A stretch of 64,000 nt of DNA. Source: Bacteroidia bacterium. Its GTDB lineage: Bacteria > Bacteroidota > Bacteroidia > Bacteroidales > JAPLDU01. The stretch is taken from positions 1 to 64,000 of the forward strand of contig JAPLDU010000085.1 in assembly GCA_026391255.1 (NCBI GenBank), written 5' to 3'. The position numbers and the translations under genes are program-made. The notes under the pieces were generated by a model that had not been told where the DNA came from, did no database searches, and saw nothing but the letters and a program-made list of their open reading frames with translations. Every line of letters starts with the position of its first letter. Position 1 is the first letter of the stretch. Below are positions 27,724-34,743 of the stretch, in pieces.

Positions 27724-30711
27724 CTAATAAGTCTTTATTACCTCAGTGAAAAATGAACCTGTTGTTCCGGTAACTTTTACAAAATAAACTCCGTTTTCAA
27801 AGCCGGTAAGATTGATAAGAATTTCTTTCAGTCCTGCCGGCTTTGTTTCATATATCATCTGCCCGAAAATGTCTGTGACAATAATGCTTTCCACATTGTC
27901 CGGATTGTTTTCAATTTCAAAATGAATAATACCATTTGTCGGGTTTGGAAATACCTTGTATTTCAATCCTGTAAATTCCGCTATGGAATTGGTATCAATC
28001 ATTGTTGAAAACGACCAGCCTGTGCTCCATCCGCTGGCAAGGACAGTATCGGATGTCGCTTTTACTCTCCAGTAATAAGTATGGAAATAATTCAATGAAC
28101 TGATCAGGTATTGTGATACAGGAGTAGTCTGAACGACTAAATTGCTGGTAAAATCAAAATCGGTGGCATACTCCACCTGGTAGCCCGTAGCCAGTGCTAC
28201 ATCATTCCAATCAAGCAAAATATTGGTAACCGGGATATTTATCGAAAAATCAGCAGGGCTGAGTAATACCGGCACGTTCAGGTCATTCTCTGTTGTGAAC
28301 GACCACACCAGGCTCCAGTCACTGTTGATCATGCCAGTGTTCACAGCTTTCACCCTCCAGTAATAGATACTGTTGATACTAAGATTGGAAATAGTTACCT
28401 GCGAAGTTACAGGTGTCAGTGTGGTCAGGTTGAACATGAAATTATCAAAAGTTGAATATTCAACAACGTAATATGTGGCAAAACTTACATCTTCCCAGTC
28501 AAGAGTAGTGGCATTAATTGACATATCAACACTCAGGTCAGCCGGACTTGTCAGGATGGGAGTTGCAAGTTGCTGTAATTCGGTGGTGAAATAGTAAGTA
28601 TCTGACCATAGGGACGCAAGCAAGCCATCAAACGACCTGACCTTCCAGTAATAGGTTTTATGATAATCCAATCCTGTTAAAGTTGCAAAGGTATCGGTGG
28701 TATATGTTTCAGAAGGATAATCGAAATCGGGATTGTCAGCAATCTGGTAAAAATAACCTGATACACCCGGGACTGCAGTCCACACCAAAGTAGCATTTAC
28801 TGACACACTGATCTCGGCAAGCAAGGGATGAACCAGTGATGGTGCCACCGGTAAGTTCGGGGGAACGGAACCAGTACTGAACCATCTTTCATCCCACAAG
28901 CTTGTGTCAACCTGGTTGATGATCTTCACACGCCAGAAGTAAATTGTATTTGATTGGAGCAATCCTGTGTGATACTCAGTATCAGGGTTGCCCGGGCTGG
29001 CGTTGATATACTGGACAGATTGCTCCACCAGCGCCGGGGAATTGAATGCATTTGAAACATCCATTTGCATGGTATACATCATGGCGCCAGGATGCGATAA
29101 CCAGTCGAGGATCACACCTGTATCCGGTTGATTCAATGCACCATCGGCAGGACTGAGCAATCCGATCTGGTCCCAGGTATAAAACAATGAAGGAGCGCTC
29201 CAGACGGATGTATCCGTACTGTTCATTGCCCTTACACGCCAGTAGTAAGCTTTTCCGAAAAAAAGATTATTTATATAATATTTATTAGTATCAATAGAAT
29301 TAACCTGGATAAATGCTGATGTGGTAAAACTGGCATTGGTATCAAGCTGGAGAGAATAAAAGCTGATTCCGGGCTGTGACTGCCAGATGAGGGTAGTCCC
29401 AGTATATGTCGTAGCCTGGTAAGTCGGGGATAAAAGAATTACATAGCCGTATGTCTGGAAATATCTTGTTTCCGACCACAGGGAAGTATCTGCCTGATTC
29501 CTTGCCCTCACATGCCAGTAATAGGTTTTACCAAAGTAAAGATTATTAAAAGTCATTTTTGTATCATCGTTATCGTCCATCGCATTGATATAGATGGTAT
29601 ATCCGCTGATCAATGCAGGTGAGTTGAAACTGTTGACAGTATCAAGCTGGTAATCGTAGAAATCAACTCCGGCATGAGCCAGCCAGTCAGTTACTGTTGA
29701 TGTATATTCAAGAGAATTGTTTTGTGGCAGATTAAGACTGACAGTTGAAAATGTATTGAATATTCTGGTGATTCCCCACGAAGAAGTATCCACCTGGTTA
29801 ATTGCCCTTACTCTCCAGAAATACTGGCTTCCGAAATACAGATTGTCAACAAATGCTTCGGTATCAGTAAGACTGTCGGCAAACATAATAAAAGCTTTCA
29901 AACCTGTTTTAAAGGCCGGGGAATTAAAATTTGATGTTGTATCCAGTTGGTATTGATAATATTGTATCCCGTCAAAAGCAAGCCAGTCAATAGTAACTCC
30001 TGTAAACACGGTGGCATTTTGAGCCGGTGATGACAGTTCCAGCTGGTTAAGAGTTGAGAAACTCCAGGTGGTCCATTGGCTCGCATCAACATTATTCCTT
30101 GCCCTGACCCTCCAGTAATAGGTTTTCCCAAAAAACAGGCCGGAGATTTCCTGTTCGGTATCATAAAACATGTCATATTCAGAAAAAGCTGTAGTAAACC
30201 CGCTGATCAGAACCGGCGAATTAAAGCTGCTGACAGTATCAATCTGATAGTCGTAATAGAAAACACCGGGGTGAGCATTCCAGTCAAGCTTTACTTTGGT
30301 ATAATTCTGACTGTTCTGCGCAGGTGAAACCAGTGCAACATAATCGCGGGTAATAAAATCCCTGATGGCTGTCCATGGGGAATATGCTCCGCTGCCATAG
30401 GCACGCAAACGCCAGTAATAGGTTTTCCCGAAATACAGATCGCTTATATATGCCCATGCATCACCATTTCCTGTAGCATCAATATAATTGATAATGGTAT
30501 CAAACAAAACGACTGAAGAAAATCCGGGTACGGTATCTAACTGAAGTTCATAAAAAGTGGATGCCACTACCGGGTCCCAGGCAAAATGAACTACATTCCA
30601 TGTGGTAATACCGGAATCCGGTTCAAGGATCACCGGGGTATTCCAGGCAAATGTGGTAATACCGAACAAGGAAAACAAAAAGAGCAGTTCCATCCGTTTT
30701 TTGAAGTTCAT
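27724..30711 (-). CDS. T9SS-secreted fibronectin-III-like repeat protein
   Basis: 995 residues from the second ATG (MNFKKRMELLFLF), which gives the cleanest signal peptide; an ATG two codons earlier is possible. After the signal it is almost entirely made of about ten Fn3-like modules of 90-100 residues. Each opens with LxSPA and W....G...Y.YQLDT..sFNSP and closes with FGKTYYWRVRA.N..D.S.WS....F.T. The last 75 residues are a type A T9SS sorting domain (YKVFPNPTNGIIHFEIEN .. ENGVYFVKVTG). Such arrays serve as stalks or carbohydrate/protein-binding surfaces; here no catalytic domain is attached. A -7 box (TATTTTTG) precedes it. Confidence 0.88.
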   Translation of the reverse strand: MNFKKRMELLFLFSLFGITTFAWNTPVILEPDSGITTWNVVHFAWDPVVASTFYELQLDTVPGFSSVVLFDTIINYIDATGNGDAWAYISDLYFGKTYYWRLRAYGSGAYSPWTAIRDFITRDYVALVSPAQNSQNYTKVKLDWNAHPGVFYYDYQIDTVSSFNSPVLISGFTTAFSEYDMFYDTEQEISGLFFGKTYYWRVRARNNVDASQWTTWSFSTLNQLELSSPAQNATVFTGVTIDWLAFDGIQYYQYQLDTTSNFNSPAFKTGLKAFIMFADSLTDTEAFVDNLYFGSQYFWRVRAINQVDTSSWGITRIFNTFSTVSLNLPQNNSLEYTSTVTDWLAHAGVDFYDYQLDTVNSFNSPALISGYTIYINAMDDNDDTKMTFNNLYFGKTYYWHVRARNQADTSLWSETRYFQTYGYVILLSPTYQATTYTGTTLIWQSQPGISFYSLQLDTNASFTTSAFIQVNSIDTNKYYINNLFFGKAYYWRVRAMNSTDTSVWSAPSLFYTWDQIGLLSPADGALNQPDTGVILDWLSHPGAMMYTMQMDVSNAFNSPALVEQSVQYINASPGNPDTEYHTGLLQSNTIYFWRVKIINQVDTSLWDERWFSTGSVPPNLPVAPSLVHPLLAEISVSVNATLVWTAVPGVSGYFYQIADNPDFDYPSETYTTDTFATLTGLDYHKTYYWKVRSFDGLLASLWSDTYYFTTELQQLATPILTSPADLSVDMSINATTLDWEDVSFATYYVVEYSTFDNFMFNLTTLTPVTSQVTISNLSINSIYYWRVKAVNTGMINSDWSLVWSFTTENDLNVPVLLSPADFSINIPVTNILLDWNDVALATGYQVEYATDFDFTSNLVVQTTPVSQYLISSLNYFHTYYWRVKATSDTVLASGWSTGWSFSTMIDTNSIAEFTGLKYKVFPNPTNGIIHFEIENNPDNVESIIVTDIFGQMIYETKPAGLKEILINLTGFENGVYFVKVTGTTGSFFTEVIKTY

Positions 30712-30735
30712 TATCATAGCAGATGATATTTATTG

Positions 30736-30743
30736 CAAAAATA
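30736..30743 (-). promoter_or_regulatory. Putative -7 box (TATTTTTG) of the Fn3-like gene
   Basis: Reverse-strand match to TAnnTTTG, 24 bp before the chosen ATG at 30711. No clear -33 partner. Confidence 0.4.
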
Positions 30744-30772
30744 CGAATTCTTTCTTAACTTCTAAATCCTAA

Positions 30773-30975
30773 CCCGGCCGAGCCAGTACCAAACAAGAAA
30801 TCACAAATCTCAAAATACAAATAACAAATAAATATTAATCAACAAAATGACAAATTAAAAGAAGTTTATTTCGTATTTGATATTTTGATATTGTTAATTA
30901 TTTGTTTTTTGTGATTTGTTTTTTGGATTTTTTTGCCAAAACGCATTAAGATTCAAGAAAAAAGGCACTAATTGA
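30773..30975 (-). repeat. AT-rich interspersed element, copy 2
   Basis: Reverse-oriented copy of the 4846-5057 element: it reads from CGGCCGAGCCAGTACCAAAC to TTTTTTTGCCAAAACGC, with the paired AAATCACAAATCTC and TGTGATTTGTT halves. It occupies most of the 324-bp gap between divergent genes. Confidence 0.65.
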
Positions 30976-31010
30976 TGATCAGGTAAACAATAGATTGTGA
31001 GAAAAGTTAC

Positions 31011-31018
31011 TACTTTTG
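31011..31018 (+). promoter_or_regulatory. Putative -7 box (TACTTTTG)
   Basis: Matches TAnnTTTG, 17 bp upstream of the CBS-domain gene start at 31036, giving a very short leader. Confidence 0.42.
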
Positions 31019-31035
31019 CCGGATAAATAACTCAG

Positions 31036-31701
31036 ATGCTGGCAAAAGACCTGATATCAGAAAATATTCCTGTTTTAAAACCATCCGACACCGGAGTCCA
31101 TGCGCTTAGCCTGATGGATGTATTCAGGGTTTCGCATCTTCCAATTGTTAATGACAAAGAGTTCCTGGGTTTAATATCTGATACTGATATTGCAGAATTC
31201 AACAATGCCGGCGAAACCATCGGCAATCATAAATTATCTCTGTTAAGACCTTATGTGATGCACGACCAGCATATCTACGAGGTGATTGAAATATGTTCCC
31301 GCCTGAGATTGACGGTTGTACCTGTTCTTAACGGAAAAAATGAATTCATGGGTGTCATTACCCAGAACGGTCTGATGTACCAGGTTGCCAACCTGATGGC
31401 AGTCAGTCATAAAGGTGGGATCATTGTCCTTGAACTCAATATGAATGATTACTCACTGACAGAAATAGCCAACATTGTCGAGAGCAATGATGCCAAAATA
31501 CTGAGCCTGTATATCAAATCACCTGCCGATTCAACAAAAATTGAGATTACGATCAAAACCAACAGAATTGATATGTCAGCACTGGTTCAGACGTTTGAAA
31601 GATATAACTACAATATTAAATACATGTTTCTTCATAACAGTGAGATCGATGTAATGTACAACGACCGGCTGGAGGAGTTTCTCAGGTACCTGGAGGTTTA
31701 A
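31036..31701 (+). CDS. CBS-domain protein with a C-terminal ACT-like region
   Basis: 221 residues. Two CBS motifs span residues 1-130 (VLKPSDTGVHALSLMDVFRVSHLPIVNDKEFLGLISDTDI and VPVLNGKNEFMGVITQNGL). Residues 135-200 (GGIIVLELNMNDYSLTEIANIVESNDAKILSLYI) look like an ACT fold. CBS-ACT proteins of the AcuB type sense adenine nucleotides or amino acids. No catalytic domain is attached, so a regulatory role is likely; the partner is unknown. Cytosolic, monocistronic, own -7 box. Confidence 0.8.
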   Translation: MLAKDLISENIPVLKPSDTGVHALSLMDVFRVSHLPIVNDKEFLGLISDTDIAEFNNAGETIGNHKLSLLRPYVMHDQHIYEVIEICSRLRLTVVPVLNGKNEFMGVITQNGLMYQVANLMAVSHKGGIIVLELNMNDYSLTEIANIVESNDAKILSLYIKSPADSTKIEITIKTNRIDMSALVQTFERYNYNIKYMFLHNSEIDVMYNDRLEEFLRYLEV

Positions 31702-31762
31702 ATGAACAATTGAATTAGTTAAAGTCTGCCTTTAATGTTCAGAATTATGAATTCAGAATATC

Positions 31763-31860
31763 AATTAACGATTTTAGATTTTTGATGTGACTGATAATCT
31801 TAAATCTAAAATCGTTAATCCTTGTTCTTAAATCAATCCGATGACTTTAAAGAAAGACAT
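31763..31860 (-). repeat. Interspersed repeat, copy 2, with a 17-bp perfect hairpin
   Basis: Opposite-strand relative of 25668-25790. Within it TTAACGATTTTAGATTT and its exact complement are separated by about 20 bases (31765-31781 and 31801-31818), a strong hairpin. It continues with CTTGTTCTTAAATCAATCC and GACTTTAAAGAAAGAC as in copy 1. Confidence 0.68.
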
Positions 31861-31947
31861 TGATTAACGTAACGCCAGGATTATTTTGAAAGTTCTGTTT
31901 GTTTCAAAATTATCAACCGTTATTTCTATTTTTGTAAGTACTCAGGA

Positions 31948-32093
31948 TTAGATTGTAGGCTATTAGGCTGTAAGCTATAAGAATACGTATCATGAAACAG
32001 AACAAATGGTGAAAACAGGAATATTAATTGAATTCATTTTTTCTAAAAGCCTGACAGTCTATAATCTAAACAACCTGAATAGTTACAATTAAT
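31948..32093 (+). repeat. Interspersed repeat shared with 4800-5137
   Basis: Contains GTAGGCTATTAGGCTGTAAG, AGCTATAAGAATACGTAT and AACCTGAATAGTTAC in the same order as the 4.8-5.1 kb copy but without the nested AT-rich element. Confidence 0.55.
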
Positions 32094-32270
32094 TTTGTGT
32101 CAAAGTTATGAGTTTTTCAAATCACTTTTAAAATATCGGTTACTAATTTTCAAAATGGGTACTAAGGCCCCGGGACTTTAGTAGTAGCGAATTGACACTA
32201 CTATTCATGGTTCTTCCGGATAATGCTTAGGTATTGATAAAAAAGACTCTTTCAGAAAATGCGTTTTTTA

Positions 32271-32476
32271 GTCCCGTCAGGGACGACATATCGGTAGAAA
32301 TGTATCTATTTAAATGTCAAGTGCCGTAGGTACGATATATTTTTCAATCATTTCCTTGAAATAACATGAATCTGAATTGATTGGATGTACATTACATTTT
32401 CAATATTTCGTTCCTGACGGAACTTTAATTTTGATGATGGTCATTGATTTCTACCGATATTATGTCCCTCCGGGAC
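32271..32476. repeat. Tagged palindrome pair (TTTCTACCGATAT family)
   Basis: The tag TTTCTACCGATAT joined to a GTCC..GGAC palindrome occurs twice in inverted orientation: 32271-32300 (palindrome GTCCCGTCAGGGAC) and 32448-32476 (palindrome GTCCCTCCGGGAC). Additional palindromes GTGCCGTAGGTAC (about 32321) and GTTCCTGACGGAAC (32410-32423) lie between. With the two repeats above, this explains most of the 31702-32712 gene-free stretch. Confidence 0.65.
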
Positions 32477-32712
32477 AATACTTGTTTGTAAAGTTGTTCA
32501 ATATTTCGAATACGTCAACTAATAATGAATATTCTTTGGATCACCCCTCTTATTAACTTACTTATTCACCCACGCATTTACCGGAAGAACTCTATTTATT
32601 TTAGCCAATGGAATCTTTATCAAATTTACGAATGATTTTGTCATAATGTTCACTGCTATTGCTTTTAACACATGTTAGAACCAGTGCCCGAAATATACTT
32701 TGACCAACAATT

Positions 32713-33168
32713 TTATAACCATGGCAGTAATACTTTCTTGCAGTATTCTTCCCATTTTTGACCAAATAGTTGTGATAATATTTTTTCTTCTTCCGGTGAA
32801 TATATCCTGGACCCAATATATACTATAATTCCTATAACTGCACCTAACCATGTATTGAAAATAAATCCAACCCAGGGAAGTACGAGAAGAGCTACTCCAG
32901 TATATAATGGATGCTTTATAATTGAATAAGGTCCGTTTGTTATAAGCTCCTTCCTTGGAATCTTTGTCAATATTAAAACAACAGACCATATCCAGTTTAT
33001 TATTCCCGGAACAAGAATAATAATTGAAACTACCAGCAGAGACAGATGCGGACCACCAACATTGAAGAAAGAAGGGAAAAAAACATTTAAGGTTAACCCG
33101 ATTACTAAAAAAGGCAATGTTAATAATCCGATCTTCTTTCCACTACCTACAAGAATAGACAATTTCAT
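32713..33168 (-). CDS. Isoprenylcysteine carboxyl methyltransferase-like membrane protein
   Basis: 151 residues with four to five membrane helices. The C-terminal motif region GPYSIIKHPLYTGVALLVLPWVG .. RIYSPEEEKILSQLFGQKWEEYCKKV matches the SAM-binding signature of the ICMT/PEMT-type integral membrane methyltransferases (G-P-Y-x-x-x-R/K-H-P-x-Y and the E-E..L....Y.EY block). Bacterial members methylate small molecules, lipids or unknown acceptors; the substrate is not evident. Its start lies 40 bp downstream of an attC-like palindrome, so it fits as the last visible gene of the cassette array. Several bracketing genes are toxin-antitoxin types. Confidence 0.8.
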   Translation of the reverse strand: MKLSILVGSGKKIGLLTLPFLVIGLTLNVFFPSFFNVGGPHLSLLVVSIIILVPGIINWIWSVVLILTKIPRKELITNGPYSIIKHPLYTGVALLVLPWVGFIFNTWLGAVIGIIVYIGSRIYSPEEEKILSQLFGQKWEEYCKKVLLPWL

Positions 33169-33208
33169 ATCTTGATCTCCTTTATTAAATTCTTAAATGT
33201 TCGGTATT

Positions 33209-33396
33209 CATAACTGCCCGCCGCTTGGCCTCAGTGACGGTTTTTTTATTTATTAGGTAAACATTTACCAGCAGCTATAAGCAGTATCGGATTGCGTAGA
33301 ATTTGTTTTTCTCATTTGTTTGACATTTCTGCGTGCTGGAATGCTGAATTGCCTGAAACCACCGCCATTGCTAATGAGCGGCTTGTTGGGCGCCGG
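33209..33396 (-). other. attC-like imperfect palindrome, site 3
   Basis: Read leftward it begins GCCCAACAAGCCGCTCATTA, 10 bp after the small gene's stop, and ends GGCCAAGCGGCGGGCAGTTATG, about 40 bp before the methyltransferase start. GCCCAAC fits the integron R'' box RYYYAAC and GTTATG is a plausible R' core with the usual G/TT point. The inner arms GCCGC/GCGGC pair imperfectly, and length (about 188 bp) and position fit an attC site. It shares CCGCTTGGCCTCAGT with site 2. Confidence 0.55.
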
Positions 33397-33400
33397 AATT

Positions 33401-33562
33401 CTATTGTCCCACAGGTTTCAATCCACTATTTTTAATTCTTAATTCGATATACTTTTGCAATTCTTCAAATGACATATTAATCGTCTCTACACTAATTTTA
33501 TCTCGTATATCACGCATCATTTTTACTGCGTCAAATGTTTTGTTATTTTTATTCGTCTTCAT
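33401..33562 (-). CDS. 53-residue protein overlapping the PIN gene, possible antitoxin
   Basis: Translates as MKTNKNNKTFDAVKMMRDIR followed by DKISVETINMSFEELQKYIE and a short basic tail ending KPVGQ. Its ATG lies inside the last codons of the PIN-domain gene (14-bp overlap, different frame), a layout that implies translational coupling. The DAVKMMRDIRDKIS and MSFEELQKYIE segments are typical of small helical antitoxins that accompany PIN toxins in Bacteroidota. The order is toxin first, antitoxin second, the reverse of most VapBC operons. No DNA-binding fold can be asserted from sequence alone. Too short for standard ORF cut-offs. Confidence 0.65.
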   Translation of the reverse strand: MKTNKNNKTFDAVKMMRDIRDKISVETINMSFEELQKYIELRIKNSGLKPVGQ

Positions 33563-34013
33563 AATTTATTAAATCTTTGGGGCTCCTTATTTCAATCATT
33601 GAATATCCAAGCCGTAAATTAATAGAATTATAACTCTTTATTCTGTCAAGATTTACAATATGTTTAAAATTCCAACTTACAAGTACATCAACTTTATTAA
33701 TCGTAGCTAAAGCTATGTGCCTACAATCTTCTAAACATGTTAATCCAACTACTTTCTCTGAAATATATGTATCTGCAAGTTTCATAGACTCTTCTGTCAA
33801 TGAAACCCGTTCAAAATTGTTTCTGGAATAATTATATAAAAGATTTCTTACATTAGCTGGTGCATCAATTAATTCAAGATCAAGAAGATCAGAAACAACA
33901 AAAATTATTTCCTTTCTTTCTAAACGTTTAAAAAGTTCTTGGGTAGCTTCTTTGAATTCTTCATCAAAGTACCCGCCTACTATTGAAGTATCTATGTAAA
34001 TTCTCTGTTTCAT
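33549..34013 (-). CDS. PIN-domain protein, likely toxin ribonuclease
   Basis: 154 residues. The PIN fold acidic residues appear as YIDTSIVGGYFD (Asp8) at the N-terminus, an acidic residue in the LLDLELIDAP region, and LEDCRHIALATINKVDVLVSWNFKHI, which supplies the central and C-terminal acids and the W-N-F-K-H signature of VapC-like proteins. It is expected to cleave RNA and to be neutralised by the small protein that overlaps its end. It lies as a cassette between two attC-like sites. The -7 box TATTTTTG ends only 4 bp before the ATG, so a leaderless message is likely. Confidence 0.82.
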   Translation of the reverse strand: MKQRIYIDTSIVGGYFDEEFKEATQELFKRLERKEIIFVVSDLLDLELIDAPANVRNLLYNYSRNNFERVSLTEESMKLADTYISEKVVGLTCLEDCRHIALATINKVDVLVSWNFKHIVNLDRIKSYNSINLRLGYSMIEIRSPKDLINYEDE

Positions 34014-34017
34014 TTAG

Positions 34018-34025
34018 CAAAAATA
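34018..34025 (-). promoter_or_regulatory. Putative PIN-gene -7 box (TATTTTTG), leaderless arrangement
   Basis: Reverse-strand TATTTTTG, then CTAA and the ATG at 34013. With transcription starting a few bases after the box, the message would begin at or next to the start codon. The cassette therefore appears to carry its own promoter. Confidence 0.45.
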
Positions 34026-34070
34026 CGAAAATATTTATTATTTCAACTGGTCTGCTGTGTTTTTATTGTT

Positions 34071-34214
34071 TGCCCGCAACGCACACCGCTTGGCCTCAGT
34101 AGCGGTTTTGATTTAATGCCAGGAAAATCGAATCCGATTGTGGTTTATTTAATACCATACCCTCTGAATTGCTGATAACTATTGGGCTAAATGGTTTGTA
34201 ATGGCTTGTTTAGG
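34071..34214 (-). other. attC-like imperfect palindrome, site 2
   Basis: Read leftward, it starts CCTAAACAAGCCATTACAAA, 6 bp after the hicA stop, and ends TGAGGCCAAGCGGTGTGCG then TTGCGGGCA, about 58 bp before the PIN-gene start. CAAGCC near the start and the ACTGAGGCCAAGCGG block near the end are shared with site 3. The left half is more degenerate than in sites 1 and 3. Confidence 0.45.
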
Positions 34215-34220
34215 TTTCTA

Positions 34221-34415
34221 TTATTTTAGGATATCGTCAATATCGATATCGGCTTGTTTCAGTATTGCTCTTAATGTTCCTTCGGGCATGTCGCCGGAAT
34301 GATTTGGAACTGTAGTAAATCGATTTGTTTTTGGATTATACCAGATTTCGTGGCTTCCGGCAGCTTGTCTATAAAACTCAAATCCGTTGTGCTTCGATAA
34401 GTTTTTTCGCAACAT
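34221..34415 (-). CDS. hicA: HicA-like toxin, N-terminally shortened
   Basis: About 64 residues from the ATG at 34415; the same frame is open further upstream but runs through hicB in another frame. The HicA core is clear: NGFEFYRQAAGSHEIWYNPKTNRFTTVPNHSGDMPEGTLRAILKQADI, with catalytic His in GSH, the VPNHSGD strand and the GTLRAILKQA helix. HicA normally starts with about 8-12 more residues (a first helix ending in KKxGF), and the Gln-Ala-Ala-Gly spacing is one residue longer than usual. The gene overlaps the hicB frame by 38 bp, and the junction looks like a deletion that joined the two genes. Activity is therefore uncertain. Confidence 0.7.
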   Translation of the reverse strand: MLRKNLSKHNGFEFYRQAAGSHEIWYNPKTNRFTTVPNHSGDMPEGTLRAILKQADIDIDDILK

Positions 34416-34542
34416 CTTTGGCAATTTCAATAGTTTCAGCGATAGTTCTGCCTTGAGCAACGAGACCTTGAACATAATCAGAAGTGGCAAGATAAAACCC
34501 TTCCGGTAATTTTTCTATATGCAGATTGACAATGTGTTCCAT
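34378..34542 (-). CDS. hicB: HicB-like antitoxin, C-terminally truncated
   Basis: 54 residues from MEHIVNLHIEKLPEGFYLAT. The partial RNase-H-like fold of HicB is recognisable (LPEGFYLATSDYVQGLVAQG .. RTIAETIEIAKDVAKKLIEAQ), but the protein stops at EAQRI, whereas close relatives continue about 15-20 residues to a final beta strand. It lies upstream of and overlaps hicA, as in normal hicBA operons. It starts about 58 bp after the attC-like site 1, so the pair forms one cassette. It may still bind a shortened HicA, or both may be decaying. Confidence 0.7.
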   Translation of the reverse strand: MEHIVNLHIEKLPEGFYLATSDYVQGLVAQGRTIAETIEIAKDVAKKLIEAQRI

Positions 34543-34599
34543 AATATTTCTTTTTTTGGCAAAATAGTGAAAATAATTCAAAATGTTGTTTTTAATGAG

Positions 34600-34740
34600 C
34601 CATAACGGTCGAGGCTTGCTATTCGGCGGGGCGAATCGAAGCCGTTTCCTGTCCTAATACATCGAGGCTGGATATAAGAACTGTACTGTCCTAAAACCCC
34701 ACTGCCCCGCTGATAGTATGCCTTTGTTATTCACCGGGCG
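34600..34740 (-). other. attC-like imperfect palindrome, site 1
   Basis: Read leftward: AATAACAAAGGCATACTATC, then AGCGGGGC, a spacer of about 65 bases, then GCCCCGCCGAATAGCAAGCC and CGACCGTTATGG. The AGGCATACTAT-CAGCGGGGC and GCCCCGC-CGAATAGCAAGCCT arms pair over about 22 bp with mismatches, and AATAAC/GTTAT form the outer boxes. It starts directly after the stop codon at 34744 and ends about 58 bp before the hicB ATG, as attC sites do. Confidence 0.6.
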
Positions 34741-34743
34741 ATT

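Noticed and set aside
31702..32712. Missing gene or tRNA in the 1-kb gap
   Set aside because: Both strands were read; only three repeat clusters were found, with no open frame of protein-like composition and no tRNA-like T-loop.
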